Source: Marinitoga lauensis (lineage in GTDB: Bacteria; Thermotogota; Thermotogae; Petrotogales; Petrotogaceae). From it: DNA of 64,000 nucleotides. The notes beneath the pieces are model-generated. The model worked only from the letters and a program-made list of their open reading frames with translations. It was not told where the DNA came from and ran no database searches. How positions within the stretch are numbered: position 1 is the stretch's first letter; each line of letters opens with the position of its first letter. The stretch covers positions 248,001 to 312,000 of the forward strand of contig NZ_QHLX01000001.1 in assembly GCF_004135675.1 (NCBI RefSeq), read 5' to 3'. The position numbers and the translations under genes are program-made. Shown here piece after piece: positions 38,187 to 46,879 of this stretch.

Positions 38187-39434
38187 ATGGATATAAACGA
38201 AAAATTAAAAATTTTATCTTCTGCTGCAAAATATGACGTTTCATGTTCTTCAAGCGGTAGCGACAGGGGAAATTCTAAAACAGGTCTTGGTAACACGGTT
38301 ACAAGCGGCGTTTGCCACAGCTGGACAGGTGATGGACGATGTATATCACTTCTAAAAATCTTATTTTCAAATGCATGTATATACGATTGTGCTTATTGTA
38401 TCAATAGAGCCAGTAATAACATTAAACGAGCTACTTTCACAGTTGATGAAGTGGTAAATCTCACCATTAATTTTTATAAAAGAAATTATATCGAGGGACT
38501 ATTTTTGAGTTCTGCTATTATAAAAAATCCAGATTATACAATGGAACAGATGTTAAAGGCTGTAAAAAAATTAAGAATTGAAGAGAATTACAATGGATAT
38601 ATTCATTTAAAAGCAATTCCTGGTGCTGATTTAAAACTCATACGAGAAGCTGGATTTTATGCTGACAGACTTAGTGTAAATATAGAGCTTCCAAGCGAAA
38701 AAAGTTTAAATTTATTAGCTCCTCAGAAAAAGAAAGAAACAATAATAAAACCTATGAGTTTTATTGGTCAAAATGCTCTGGCAAATATAGAAGAACGCAA
38801 AAAATACAAAAAAGTTCCTTTGTTTGTTCCAGCAGGCCATAGCACTCAACTGATTGTTGGGGCTACACCTGAAAGTGATTTGAAAATCTTAAAATTAGTA
38901 GAAGGTATGTATAAAAAATTTAATATGAAAAGAGTTTATTACTCTGCGTTCATAAAAGTAAATAACGACAAAAGACTCCCGGATATAAAACCACCTTTAA
39001 AGCGTGAAAACAGATTATATCAAGCAGATTGGCTCTTAAGATTTTATAAGTTTTCTGCCGATGAAATTTTAGACAATAAACACCCATTCTTAGATGAAAA
39101 TATTGATCCAAAAACATCATGGGCTTTGAGAAATTTTCATTACTTTCCTATTGAAGTTAATAAAGCTTCATACGAAACATTGATTAGAGTGCCTGGAATA
39201 GGTATCAAATCCGCTCTAACCATTATTAAAGCCAGAAAATATGCTCCTATAACTTTTGATAAATTGAAAAAAATGGGTGTTGTTTTAAAAAGAGCTAAAT
39301 ATTTTATAACCTGCAACGGGAAATATTATTCAAATTTATTTTTAACTCCTGAAATAATAAAAGAGGAACTAACAAAAAACAAAGAGTATCAAATTCCTTT
39401 ATTTCCTTTAACTGCAATTGAAAAGGCGGTGTGA
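38187..39434 (+). CDS. Putative DNA modification/repair radical SAM protein
   Basis: About 415 residues. The radical SAM cluster motif C-x3-C-x2-C is in NACIYDCAYCINRASN (about residues 61-76). The C-terminal helix-hairpin-helix RVPGIGIKSALTIIKARKYAP suggests DNA contact. The gene belongs to the family (TIGR03916-like) that is regularly paired with the next gene, a UDG-like protein. The N-terminus KLKILSSAAKYDVSCSSSGSD is typical of the family. ATG 38187 is chosen over GTG 38175 because AAGTGGTGAT precedes it. The reaction is not known; repair of a base lesion is inferred from family context. Confidence 0.85.
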   Translation: MDINEKLKILSSAAKYDVSCSSSGSDRGNSKTGLGNTVTSGVCHSWTGDGRCISLLKILFSNACIYDCAYCINRASNNIKRATFTVDEVVNLTINFYKRNYIEGLFLSSAIIKNPDYTMEQMLKAVKKLRIEENYNGYIHLKAIPGADLKLIREAGFYADRLSVNIELPSEKSLNLLAPQKKKETIIKPMSFIGQNALANIEERKKYKKVPLFVPAGHSTQLIVGATPESDLKILKLVEGMYKKFNMKRVYYSAFIKVNNDKRLPDIKPPLKRENRLYQADWLLRFYKFSADEILDNKHPFLDENIDPKTSWALRNFHYFPIEVNKASYETLIRVPGIGIKSALTIIKARKYAPITFDKLKKMGVVLKRAKYFITCNGKYYSNLFLTPEIIKEELTKNKEYQIPLFPLTAIEKAV

Positions 39435-40180
39435 AAATGAAAATTATCTTATATGATGGTACTTTTTCTGGATTACTAACGATTATTTTCAACGCATACA
39501 ATGAAAAGAAAATACCTGATATTATTTTTAGACAACATAATCCCAGTATTTTTAATGTAATAGATACCGTAAAAACCGATTATAAGAAAGCCACTGTTGT
39601 TAGTGACTTTATAACAAACAAACTCGATAAGATTGTTTTAAAAAACATGTATCTTGCCTATTTATCAGAATTTGAAAATATAGAAGTTGATATTATAAAA
39701 TATTTTAATCTTTCCCTAAAAATCAAAAGAAATGCAGAATTACATATAGAAAAAAATTATATCATTAGACTAAAAAATGCTATTACTAAGGTAATAAATG
39801 AAAAGCACAAATTTCTTGGTTTATTAAGATTTAGAAAATTATCAAATGGTATATGGTATGCTCCTTTTGAACCTGATCATAATATAATTTCACTTCTTCC
39901 AAAACACTTTATAAATAGATATCCTGATAAAAGATGGATAATTCACGATATAAAACGTAATTTAATTCTTGCTTATGATAAAAAAATTGAGTTAATTCAA
40001 ATCAAAGATTTTGATAATAATTTCTATTTAAAAGAGGAAAATCTATCTTATGAAGAAAAAGCCTTTCAAAGTTTATGGAAAACATATTTTAAAAGCGCCT
40101 CTATTTCAGAAAGGAAAAATGAAAAATTACAACGACAATATATGCCAATAAGATATTGGAAATATCTTATAGAGATTTAA
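39431..40180 (+). CDS. UDG-superfamily-like DNA metabolism protein paired with radical SAM
   Basis: 249 residues. Start overlaps the previous stop (GTGTGAAAATGA region), so the two are coupled. Family features (TIGR03915 / DUF4130 type) are ILYDGTFSGLLTIIFNAY at the N-terminus, FLGLLRFRKLSNGIWYAPFEPDHNIISLLPKHFINRYPDKRWIIHDIKRNLILAYD in the centre, and YEEKAFQSLWKTYFKSASI ... RQYMPIRYWKYL at the end. The DUF4130 region is thought to be related to uracil-DNA glycosylases. Intact. Confidence 0.85.
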   Translation: MKMKIILYDGTFSGLLTIIFNAYNEKKIPDIIFRQHNPSIFNVIDTVKTDYKKATVVSDFITNKLDKIVLKNMYLAYLSEFENIEVDIIKYFNLSLKIKRNAELHIEKNYIIRLKNAITKVINEKHKFLGLLRFRKLSNGIWYAPFEPDHNIISLLPKHFINRYPDKRWIIHDIKRNLILAYDKKIELIQIKDFDNNFYLKEENLSYEEKAFQSLWKTYFKSASISERKNEKLQRQYMPIRYWKYLIEI

Positions 40181-41327
40181 CTAGTTCAATATACTCCTTT
40201 TGTTTCTTTTTATAATCTTCAAACCTATTTATTTTTGAATGTTTATCAAAATAATCAAAAATTTCTTTTTCCAACCTATCCACATTTGAATATTTATTTT
40301 TTAATTCATTCAAAATCTCTTTTATCTTTATTCTAAAATTTTCATATCCTATCATTTCATACAAATACAATGAGTATTTCTTTAAATCTTTAAAGGTAAA
40401 TATATTTTGACCTTTTATCATTAACCATTCTAAAATAAATCTTTTTAAATTTTTTTCCACATAAAATAGAAAATCTTCACTTGGTACATATGGGGGTTCA
40501 TGAATAATGGTAATTTCTTTTTCTGGAGAATAATAGGTTTTAAACATATTGTTTTTCGGCGTAATTCCTGCGTATTCATTACCATTTTCATATATTAATC
40601 TCGAAGCTAATAACAATGCAAAATCCTCTCCTCTTGGTATATTAAGAGGATAATACATCTTTTCAGCATATTCTCTTTTAATTATCATATTCCCTCCAAA
40701 ACCAAAAATACATTCTTTTAATGAGTTATCCTGAGATAATCTTACAATATCATCATCCATGGATTTGGTTTTTCTCCATGAGTTAAGAACATCTTCTCCT
40801 AAAATCCTAATTGTTCCATTCTTTTCATAAGGTGCGGTTATTAAATATTTATCAGGATTATTAATTAATATCTCCTTTGCTTTGATTAAATAATTTTCTC
40901 TTAATAATTCATCATCATCAATTTGAATTATAATATCTTCTTTATTCATAATAGGAAATAAAAATCCCTGATTTCTTATTTCTGAATAACCTTTTGTTGA
41001 AAAAAATTCTGAGTTATATTTTCTTTTATATTTTTGAATATCTGTATTTGTATATATATAATATTTAAACTTTAAATTCTTTAAAATATTTTTTGTCTTT
41101 TCTCTAATTTCATCATCTCTTGATGTATCTTCATGTGCTGCAATTGAAAAAACATATATACTTAATTCATCTTCTGAATCAATATTTAAATTATTTATAC
41201 TTTCAATTGTTTTATATAGCGTATTTTGTTCTTCAAATTTTTCTAATAATGTTGGATGATCAAAATAATCCACCAGTTTTTCATTTATTCTTACATAAGT
41301 GTTTATTACAATAGCAAATTTCATCAT
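40167..41327 (-). CDS. Glycosyltransferase family 2-like protein
   Basis: About 386 residues. MMKFAIVINTYVRINEKLVDYF is the GT-A type N-terminus. IIIQIDDDELLRENYLIKA carries the DxD-like acidic motif for nucleotide-sugar and metal. The CIFGFGGNMIIKREYAEKMYYP and NIPRGEDFALLLASRLI segments fit acceptor and catalytic loops. The C-terminal ~130 residues are basic-acidic helical. The gene is open to 41405 but ATG 41327 follows AGGAAAG. The last 14 bases overlap the convergent repair gene. Acceptor and sugar are unknown. Confidence 0.7.
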   Translation of the reverse strand: MMKFAIVINTYVRINEKLVDYFDHPTLLEKFEEQNTLYKTIESINNLNIDSEDELSIYVFSIAAHEDTSRDDEIREKTKNILKNLKFKYYIYTNTDIQKYKRKYNSEFFSTKGYSEIRNQGFLFPIMNKEDIIIQIDDDELLRENYLIKAKEILINNPDKYLITAPYEKNGTIRILGEDVLNSWRKTKSMDDDIVRLSQDNSLKECIFGFGGNMIIKREYAEKMYYPLNIPRGEDFALLLASRLIYENGNEYAGITPKNNMFKTYYSPEKEITIIHEPPYVPSEDFLFYVEKNLKRFILEWLMIKGQNIFTFKDLKKYSLYLYEMIGYENFRIKIKEILNELKNKYSNVDRLEKEIFDYFDKHSKINRFEDYKKKQKEYIELVKSL

Positions 41328-41339
41328 TCTTTCCTCCTG

Positions 41340-41348
41340 TGATATAAT
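41340..41348 (+). promoter_or_regulatory. Extended -10 promoter of chorismate mutase
   Basis: TGA-TATAAT lies 28 bases before ATG 41377, between it and the divergent glycosyltransferase gene. GAGGTGAG is the ribosome-binding site. Confidence 0.6.
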
Positions 41349-41376
41349 ATAAAAAAACAAATTTTTGAGGTGAGCC

Positions 41377-41736
41377 ATGATAGGAATCAGAGGAGCAACT
41401 TCCATAGAAAAAAATGAAAAAGATCATATAATAGAACGCTCTATAGAATTATATAACAAAATCATTGAAAATAACAACATAAAAAACATAATTGCTATAT
41501 TATGTTCTGTTACTCCTGATATTACAGCATTTAACCCTATTACAGCAATAAGAAAAGAATTTAAATTATCAACTGTTCCTTTAATGACGTTTCAGGAAGC
41601 TATGTTTGAAGGTTCAAAAGAAGGAATTATAAGATTTTTAATTTTATGTGAAAGTGACACACAAAACTTTATATTTCTCCATAAAGCAAAGGAATTACGT
41701 AAAGATTTATTGGAATCATTTACTGATTCCATATAA
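41377..41736 (+). CDS. aroH: Chorismate mutase, AroH class
   Basis: 119 residues, the size of the Bacillus-type monofunctional enzyme that turns chorismate into prephenate. MIGIRGATSIEKNEKDHI holds the substrate-binding Arg at position 5. CSVTPDITAFNPITAIRKE is the family signature, with VPLMTFQEAMFEGS and IIRFLILCE supplying the Glu and second Arg. It stands alone, without other aromatic pathway genes. Intact. Confidence 0.93.
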   Translation: MIGIRGATSIEKNEKDHIIERSIELYNKIIENNNIKNIIAILCSVTPDITAFNPITAIRKEFKLSTVPLMTFQEAMFEGSKEGIIRFLILCESDTQNFIFLHKAKELRKDLLESFTDSI

Positions 41737-41748
41737 ATTATTAGTTTC

Positions 41749-42732
41749 TTATTTTGTCGAATTTCTAATTATCAATTGTGGTTTTAACACTATTCCTTTA
41801 ATTTGTTTTTGTTTACCATCTATTATTTTTAATATTAATTCTGCTGCTTTATATCCCATCTCATAAATCGGTTGTCTTACTGTTGTTAATGATGGTTTGT
41901 AATGTTTACTAAAGAGTATATCATCAAATCCTGTTACGCTAACATTTTCTGGTATTTTTATTCCTCTCTCCTGGAGAGAATCAATTATACCATAAGCTAT
42001 TAAATCGTTACCTCCTATAATAACGTCTGGTAGTTTTTTTATTTTTTTTCCAAAACTATAACCTGCTTCATATGAAAATTCTTTGTATAGATGATTATAA
42101 TTTTTTATGTTTTTTTCTTTCATAAATTTTACAAATGCTTCATATCTTATTTTAGCACTAAATGTATTTTTACCTCCATTTACAAAATAATAACTTCTAT
42201 TTCCTCTATTATATAAATAACTTAACAATTCATAAATTCCTATTTGATTATCACATATTACATAAGAAGCATTAACTCCTTCTAAAATTCGATCGAGAAA
42301 TACTATCTTTATTCCCTTTTCTATTAATTTCTCCAATGCAGGATTATACAAACCTGTACCTGTAAAAATAATACCATCAATATGTTTGGAGATAAATGTA
42401 TTTATTATCTTAGTTTCCATATCTAAATCCTGATCCGAATTACTTAATAATAATGTATACCCTTCTTTTTTTAAATAATCTTCAACACCTTTCACAATAT
42501 TCGGAAAAAAAGGATTTGTGATGTCTGGAATTACAAATCCTATTGTTTTTGTCTTACCTCTTCTTAAACTTTGAGCTATAGTACTTGGATTATAGTTTAA
42601 TTTCTTTATTGCTTTCTCTACTCTTATCCTTAACTCTTCTTTAACATAAGCACTATTATTAATAACCCTTGAAACTGTCGATATAGAAACACCTGCTTCT
42701 TTAGCAACATCTTTAATACTTATTCTATTCAT
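41749..42732 (-). CDS. LacI-family regulator, probably of ribose uptake
   Basis: 327 residues. The HTH is SIKDVAKEAGVSISTVSRVINN at the N-terminus, followed by hinge LNYNPSTIAQSLRRGKTKTIGF and a periplasmic-binding-type effector domain (IIGGNDLIAYGIIDSLQERGIKIPENVSVTGFDDI). It is the distal gene of the rbs operon, separated from rbsB by a weak terminator, as expected for a self-included repressor. The palindromic operator at 46461-46490 is its likely target. The effector (ribose or its phosphate) is inferred. Confidence 0.88.
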   Translation of the reverse strand: MNRISIKDVAKEAGVSISTVSRVINNSAYVKEELRIRVEKAIKKLNYNPSTIAQSLRRGKTKTIGFVIPDITNPFFPNIVKGVEDYLKKEGYTLLLSNSDQDLDMETKIINTFISKHIDGIIFTGTGLYNPALEKLIEKGIKIVFLDRILEGVNASYVICDNQIGIYELLSYLYNRGNRSYYFVNGGKNTFSAKIRYEAFVKFMKEKNIKNYNHLYKEFSYEAGYSFGKKIKKLPDVIIGGNDLIAYGIIDSLQERGIKIPENVSVTGFDDILFSKHYKPSLTTVRQPIYEMGYKAAELILKIIDGKQKQIKGIVLKPQLIIRNSTK

Positions 42733-42750
42733 AACTTTTCTCCTCCAATA

Positions 42751-42772
42751 AAAATGGGGGAATTACCCCATT
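42751..42772 (-). terminator. Attenuating terminator between rbsB and the regulator
   Basis: On the minus strand AATGGGG / CCCCCATT with a six-base loop is followed by TTTTTATT. It likely lowers expression of the regulator gene relative to the transporter. Confidence 0.6.
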
Positions 42773-42777
42773 ATTTA

Positions 42778-43647
42778 TTATTTTACCACAAGTTTCAAGT
42801 CTACTGGTATATAAATTGTATGCGTTTCTAAATATTCTACTGCTTTCTTAACTGCTAATTCACCCATTAAAGATGGTTGTTGAGCCACTGTTGCTGCCAT
42901 TTCTCCATTTTTTACTGCATTTAATGCATCAGGGATTGCATCAAATCCAACAACCACTATTTTACCTAATTTTCCTTCAGATTTTATTGCTTCTATTGCG
43001 CCTAAAGCCATTTCGTCATTTTGTGCAAACACTGCATCGATATCTGGATATGCTTGTAAAAGATTTTCCATAACCGATAATCCTTCTGCCCTATTAAAAT
43101 TAGCTGTTTGTTTTGCTATTAATTTAAGACCAGGATACTTTTTTAATTCTGTTTCAAACCCTTTACCTCTGTCTCTTGCGGCTGATGTACCTGGTATTCC
43201 AACTAATTCTACTACATTTCCTTTTCCATTTAATAATTGAGCAATATACTTTGCAGCCATTGCTCCACCAGCTACATTGTCAGAAGCAATATGCAAAATT
43301 ACTTTTCCACCATTTGCAGCTCTATCCACTGTAATAACTGGAATTCCTGCATCATTTGCTTCTTCAACAGCTGTAACAATTGCATCACTGTCTGTAGGAT
43401 TAATGATAATAAAATCTACCTTTTGTTGAATCAAGTCTTCAATATCATTTAATTGCTTATATGGCTTATCCTGTGCATCAACAACGACAATGTCTACTCC
43501 TTCATTAATTGCTTCCTGCAAGGCTCCATTTCTTAATTCAACAAAAAACGGGTTGTTTAACGTCGAAAGAGAGAGTCCAATTTTAATACTAAATGCAGAT
43601 AATGATAAAATCATAATAAACACAACAAACAATACTACTTTTTTCAT
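42778..43647 (-). CDS. rbsB: Ribose ABC transporter substrate-binding protein
   Basis: 289 residues. MKKVVLFVVFIMILSLSAFS is the signal peptide. The type I binding fold has IGLSLSTLNNPFFVELRNGA, IVVDAQDKPYKQLNDIEDLIQQKVDFIIINP, PVITVDRAANGGKV, VVELVGIPGTSAARDRGKGFE and DAVFAQNDEMALGA. These are RbsB hallmarks (Asn-Asp-Glu, Arg, Asp ligands). The order D-A-C-B and the match to E. coli RbsB support ribose. Intact. Confidence 0.93.
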   Translation of the reverse strand: MKKVVLFVVFIMILSLSAFSIKIGLSLSTLNNPFFVELRNGALQEAINEGVDIVVVDAQDKPYKQLNDIEDLIQQKVDFIIINPTDSDAIVTAVEEANDAGIPVITVDRAANGGKVILHIASDNVAGGAMAAKYIAQLLNGKGNVVELVGIPGTSAARDRGKGFETELKKYPGLKLIAKQTANFNRAEGLSVMENLLQAYPDIDAVFAQNDEMALGAIEAIKSEGKLGKIVVVGFDAIPDALNAVKNGEMAATVAQQPSLMGELAVKKAVEYLETHTIYIPVDLKLVVK

Positions 43648-43661
43648 AAATACACCCCCTA

Positions 43662-44591
43662 TTAGTCTTCCCTTTCCAGCAATACTGCTATAAGGATAAC
43701 TGCTCCTTTCACAGCTTGCTGGTAAAAGGGAGATACGTTTAATAAATTCAAACCATTATTAATAACTCCCATAATTAAAGCACCAAAAATAGTTCCTATA
43801 ACACTTCCTCTTCCACCAGATAAACTTGCTCCACCTAAAACAACAGCTGCTATTGCATCTAATTCATATCCACTACCAAAAGTTGGTTGAGCGCTATTAA
43901 GCCTTGCTGTCAAAAGCATAGCACTTAATGCCGATAAAACGCCACTTATTATATAAATAATAATTTTATATTTTATGACTTTAACCCCACTAAGTTTTGC
44001 CGCTGTTTCATTTCCACCAATCGCATAAGTATATAATCCTAATTTTGTATTAGATAATATAAACCATATTAAAATAAACGTTCCTAACATTATAATTATT
44101 GGATAAGGAATTCCTAGCAAATTTCCTCTCCCAATAACTCTAAATGATGATGGCAATCCAGTAATTGGCATTCCCTGAGTATATACTAATGTTAAACTCC
44201 TCCCAATAGCCATTGTAGCTAAAGTAACTATAAATGGTTGAATTCTTCCCTTAGCTATAATAAAACCATTAGCAAAACCCATTAATGCCCCAACTACAAG
44301 AGCAACCAAAATACCCAGAAAAACAGAACCACCTTTTAATACAGAAGCCATAATAACAGCTGATAAAGCAAAAGTAGAGCCAACTGATAAATCAATACCA
44401 CCTGAAATTATAACCATAGTCATACCAAATGCCATTATAGCCTGTATAGAAACCTGTCGAAAAACATTTATGATATTAGACAAGGTAAAAAAACGATCAC
44501 TCAAAATAGCAAAAAATATTGAAATACCTATAAAACCAACGACTGCCGGATATTCTTTCATCTTTTTTAATATTTTATTTTTATCCATCAT
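43662..44591 (-). CDS. rbsC: Ribose ABC transporter permease
   Basis: 309 residues, mostly hydrophobic. The RbsC/AraH signature SIQAIMAFGMTMVIISGGIDLSVGS is present, with GFIIAKGRIQPFIVTLATMAIGRS, LGLYTYAIGGNETAAKLSGV, AIAAVVLGGASLSGGRGSV (EAA-like coupling loop) and GALIMGVINNGLNLL. It overlaps rbsA by four bases. Intact. Confidence 0.95.
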   Translation of the reverse strand: MMDKNKILKKMKEYPAVVGFIGISIFFAILSDRFFTLSNIINVFRQVSIQAIMAFGMTMVIISGGIDLSVGSTFALSAVIMASVLKGGSVFLGILVALVVGALMGFANGFIIAKGRIQPFIVTLATMAIGRSLTLVYTQGMPITGLPSSFRVIGRGNLLGIPYPIIIMLGTFILIWFILSNTKLGLYTYAIGGNETAAKLSGVKVIKYKIIIYIISGVLSALSAMLLTARLNSAQPTFGSGYELDAIAAVVLGGASLSGGRGSVIGTIFGALIMGVINNGLNLLNVSPFYQQAVKGAVILIAVLLERED

Positions 44592-46066
44592 ATATCAACT
44601 CCAGTAGCCAATTTTAGAATATTTTCTTGAGTTATTTTCTCACCTTCTAAAATTCCCATATTCTTACCTCTATGCATAACCAATACTCTATCACATAAAC
44701 TAACAATTTCTGGTAATTCTGAAGATATAAATACTATGCCATTTCCATCATTTGCTAATCTATTTATAATATTATAAACTTCAACTTTTGCTCCAACATC
44801 TATACCCCTTGTGGGTTCAACTAAAAAAACTACTTTAGGATTTTTTTTCAAAACTTTTGAGATTACAACTTTTTGTTGATTTCCACCAGAAAGATTTTCT
44901 GCCTTTTGATTAATTGAAGTTGCTTTGATTGAATATTTTTTTATTTCAGCTTTAGCAATTTTTTTTGCTTTAGACCAGAATAATACACCTGCTTTTTCTA
45001 TTAAATCCGTATTTTGAATAATAATATTTTTCATAATATCTAACTCTAATATTAGCCCCATACTTTTTCTATCTTCTGGAACTAATGCTATCCCATAATT
45101 TAATGCTTCATTAGGTCTTCTTATTTTTTTTATTTCTTCATTTTCTATAATCATTCTATCCCATTTTGCAGGCATATAACCATAAATTCCCAAAGGAATT
45201 TCAGATTTACCAGACCCAACTAATCCAGCTATTCCAAATATCTCTCCTTTTTTTACTTCAAAAGATACATTTTTCACCATTTTTCCTATTTTTAAATTTT
45301 CTATAGAAAATATTGTTTCATTTTCTATAGAATTGTATTTTGGAAACATATCATCTATTTTTCTTCCAACCATCATATTAATCAATTCATTCTGATCAAA
45401 ATCTTTTACATAACCGCTTCCAATATATTTCCCATCTCTCAAAACAGTTACTTTATCAGCTATATCAAATACTTCTTCCATCCTGTGAGAAATAAATATT
45501 ATACCTATTCCTTTATTTTTTAGCTCTTTTACAATCTTAAAAAGAGTTTGTGTTTCATGTTCAGTTATCGAAGCTGTCGGTTCATCCATAATAATTATTT
45601 TTGACTTTAATGATAATGCTTTCGCAATCGCTACCAGCTGTTTTTCCGAAATATTTAATTCTTTTACTAAACTTTCAGCCTTTATATTAAATTCATTTTT
45701 TGATAATAGATTTTGGGCTTCTTTTATCATTTGTTTTTTATTAATAAAAGCTTTTTTTATATTTCCTATATATATATTTTCTGCTACTGTTAATTCTTCA
45801 AATAAATTTAATTCCTGATGTATTGTAGCTATTCCGTTATTTATTGCTTCAGACGGATTAGAAAAAGAAACTATTTTTCCTTCATAATATATCTTTCCTT
45901 CATCAGCTTTATGAACTCCACCAATAATTTTAATTAAAGTACTTTTTCCTGCTCCATTTTCTCCAAGCAAAGCATGTACTTCTCCATTATTAAGTTCAAA
46001 ATTCACATGATCTAATGCCAACACTCCAGGAAATTTTTTAGTTATATTTTCCAGTTTTAAAAGCAT
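44588..46066 (-). CDS. rbsA: Ribose ABC transporter ATP-binding protein
   Basis: 492 residues with two ABC modules, the monosaccharide (CUT2) type. Module 1 has the Walker A LLGENGAGKSTLIKII, EKQLVAIAKALSLKSKIIIMDEPTAS (degenerate signature, Walker B). Module 2 has GIAGLVGSGKSEIPLG, ENLSGGNQQKVVISKVLKKNPKVVFLVEPTRGIDVGAK. The divergent module 2 P-loop is normal for RbsA/MglA. The start overlaps the rbsD stop. Intact. Confidence 0.95.
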   Translation of the reverse strand: MLLKLENITKKFPGVLALDHVNFELNNGEVHALLGENGAGKSTLIKIIGGVHKADEGKIYYEGKIVSFSNPSEAINNGIATIHQELNLFEELTVAENIYIGNIKKAFINKKQMIKEAQNLLSKNEFNIKAESLVKELNISEKQLVAIAKALSLKSKIIIMDEPTASITEHETQTLFKIVKELKNKGIGIIFISHRMEEVFDIADKVTVLRDGKYIGSGYVKDFDQNELINMMVGRKIDDMFPKYNSIENETIFSIENLKIGKMVKNVSFEVKKGEIFGIAGLVGSGKSEIPLGIYGYMPAKWDRMIIENEEIKKIRRPNEALNYGIALVPEDRKSMGLILELDIMKNIIIQNTDLIEKAGVLFWSKAKKIAKAEIKKYSIKATSINQKAENLSGGNQQKVVISKVLKKNPKVVFLVEPTRGIDVGAKVEVYNIINRLANDGNGIVFISSELPEIVSLCDRVLVMHRGKNMGILEGEKITQENILKLATGVDI

Positions 46067-46446
46067 TAAAATATCACTCCTGAAATAAAAATTGCATTGT
46101 AATATGGTTTTATTTCACCTGTTCTGATTATAGCTTTGCTTTCTTTTGAAAGTTTTTTCAACTCTTCATGAGAAACATATTCAATATTTTCACATATTTT
46201 TTTTATTAAATCGATGAATTCTTCACTGGATTCTTCCGCAATAATAATTTTCTCTATATATAACTCTTTTAATACTGTTTTTGAAACATCATTAAATGTT
46301 GGAATATTTTTATCCACTACTAAATCTATTTTTTTATTATTTTCTGGAATAGGAAACCCCATATCAACAATAGCAATTTTGTCCATATGCCCCATAGATG
46401 CAACTATTGCAGAAATTTCAGAATTAAAAATTCCTGTTTTTTTCAT
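46066..46446 (-). CDS. rbsD: D-ribose pyranase
   Basis: 126 residues. RbsD interconverts pyranose forms of ribose. KKTGIFNSEISAIVASMGHMDKIAIVDMGFPIP includes the catalytic His and Asp of the family. The end IIRTGEIKPYYNAIFISGVIF is also characteristic. First gene of the operon; AAGGAG precedes the ATG. No ribokinase gene (rbsK) is seen in the operon or window. Confidence 0.92.
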   Translation of the reverse strand: MKKTGIFNSEISAIVASMGHMDKIAIVDMGFPIPENNKKIDLVVDKNIPTFNDVSKTVLKELYIEKIIIAEESSEEFIDLIKKICENIEYVSHEELKKLSKESKAIIRTGEIKPYYNAIFISGVIF

Positions 46447-46460
46447 AATCTCACTCCTTT

Positions 46461-46490
46461 TCAGAAAACGTTTTCGAAAACGTTTTCTGA
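46461..46490 (-). promoter_or_regulatory. LacI-type operator of the rbs operon
   Basis: A perfect 30-bp palindrome made of two overlapping copies of GAAAACGTTTTC flanked by TCA/TGA. It lies between the ribosome-binding site of rbsD and a possible promoter upstream on the minus strand (TTGGAT, 16 bases, TATTCT). The central ACGT is the usual core of LacI-family sites. Confidence 0.85.
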
Positions 46491-46597
46491 AATAAGAATA
46501 ACATATTTAACATTTTATCCAAAATTTAATTACATTAATTTAAAACTAATTAAATCTATTTACAACAAAATATTTATCATTATCTCTTTATATTAAA

Positions 46598-46621
46598 AAA
46601 CAACCTTTTGATAAAGGTTGT
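46598..46621. repeat. Terminator hairpin, left copy beside MITE copy 2
   Basis: A 24-bp sequence with stem ACAACCTTT / AAAGGTTGT, exactly repeated at 46853-46876. In minus-strand direction it is followed by T residues, so it is the working terminator for the nuclease gene. Confidence 0.85.
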
Positions 46622-46852
46622 CAGTTTGTAGACAAAGTACAAAATAAAATACTTAAATAATATTCGCTCATTCGGTGAAAATTCTTATTCCTCAAAAATG
46701 TTCATTCCCACCGGTCGCTCAAACTCACATCCTTGTTCGGTTTCGCTCAATTTTGCATCCGTGCAAAATTGACCAGCTCCATTCACATTTTTTCGGGAAT
46801 TTTCAAGGATTCGCTCATATTATTTTTCTTATTTTATTTTGTCGATAGTCTG
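46622..46852. mobile_element. Terminator-associated MITE-like element, copy 2
   Basis: 231 bp, ends CAGTTTGTAGACAAAGTACA and, reversed, CAGACTATCGACAAAATA. The core (hairpin CAATTTTGC / GCAAAATTG and a CACCGGTCGCTCAAACTCAC segment) is nearly identical to copy 3 at 61858. It is bracketed by exact 24-bp copies of a terminator hairpin. Open frames across it are short and conserved only as DNA, so I call no protein. It lies between the rbs promoter region and the convergent end of the nuclease gene. Confidence 0.85.
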
Positions 46853-46876
46853 AAACAACCTTTTGATAAAGGTTGT
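46853..46876. repeat. Terminator hairpin, right copy beside MITE copy 2
   Basis: Exact repeat of 46598-46621, four bases from the stop of the nuclease gene (minus strand). On the plus strand it is followed by TTTTT. Confidence 0.85.
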
Positions 46877-46879
46877 TTT

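Noticed and set aside
42017-43693. Several 60-70-codon plus-strand frames inside the rbs genes.
   Set aside because: They are low-complexity antisense shadows of intact minus-strand genes.
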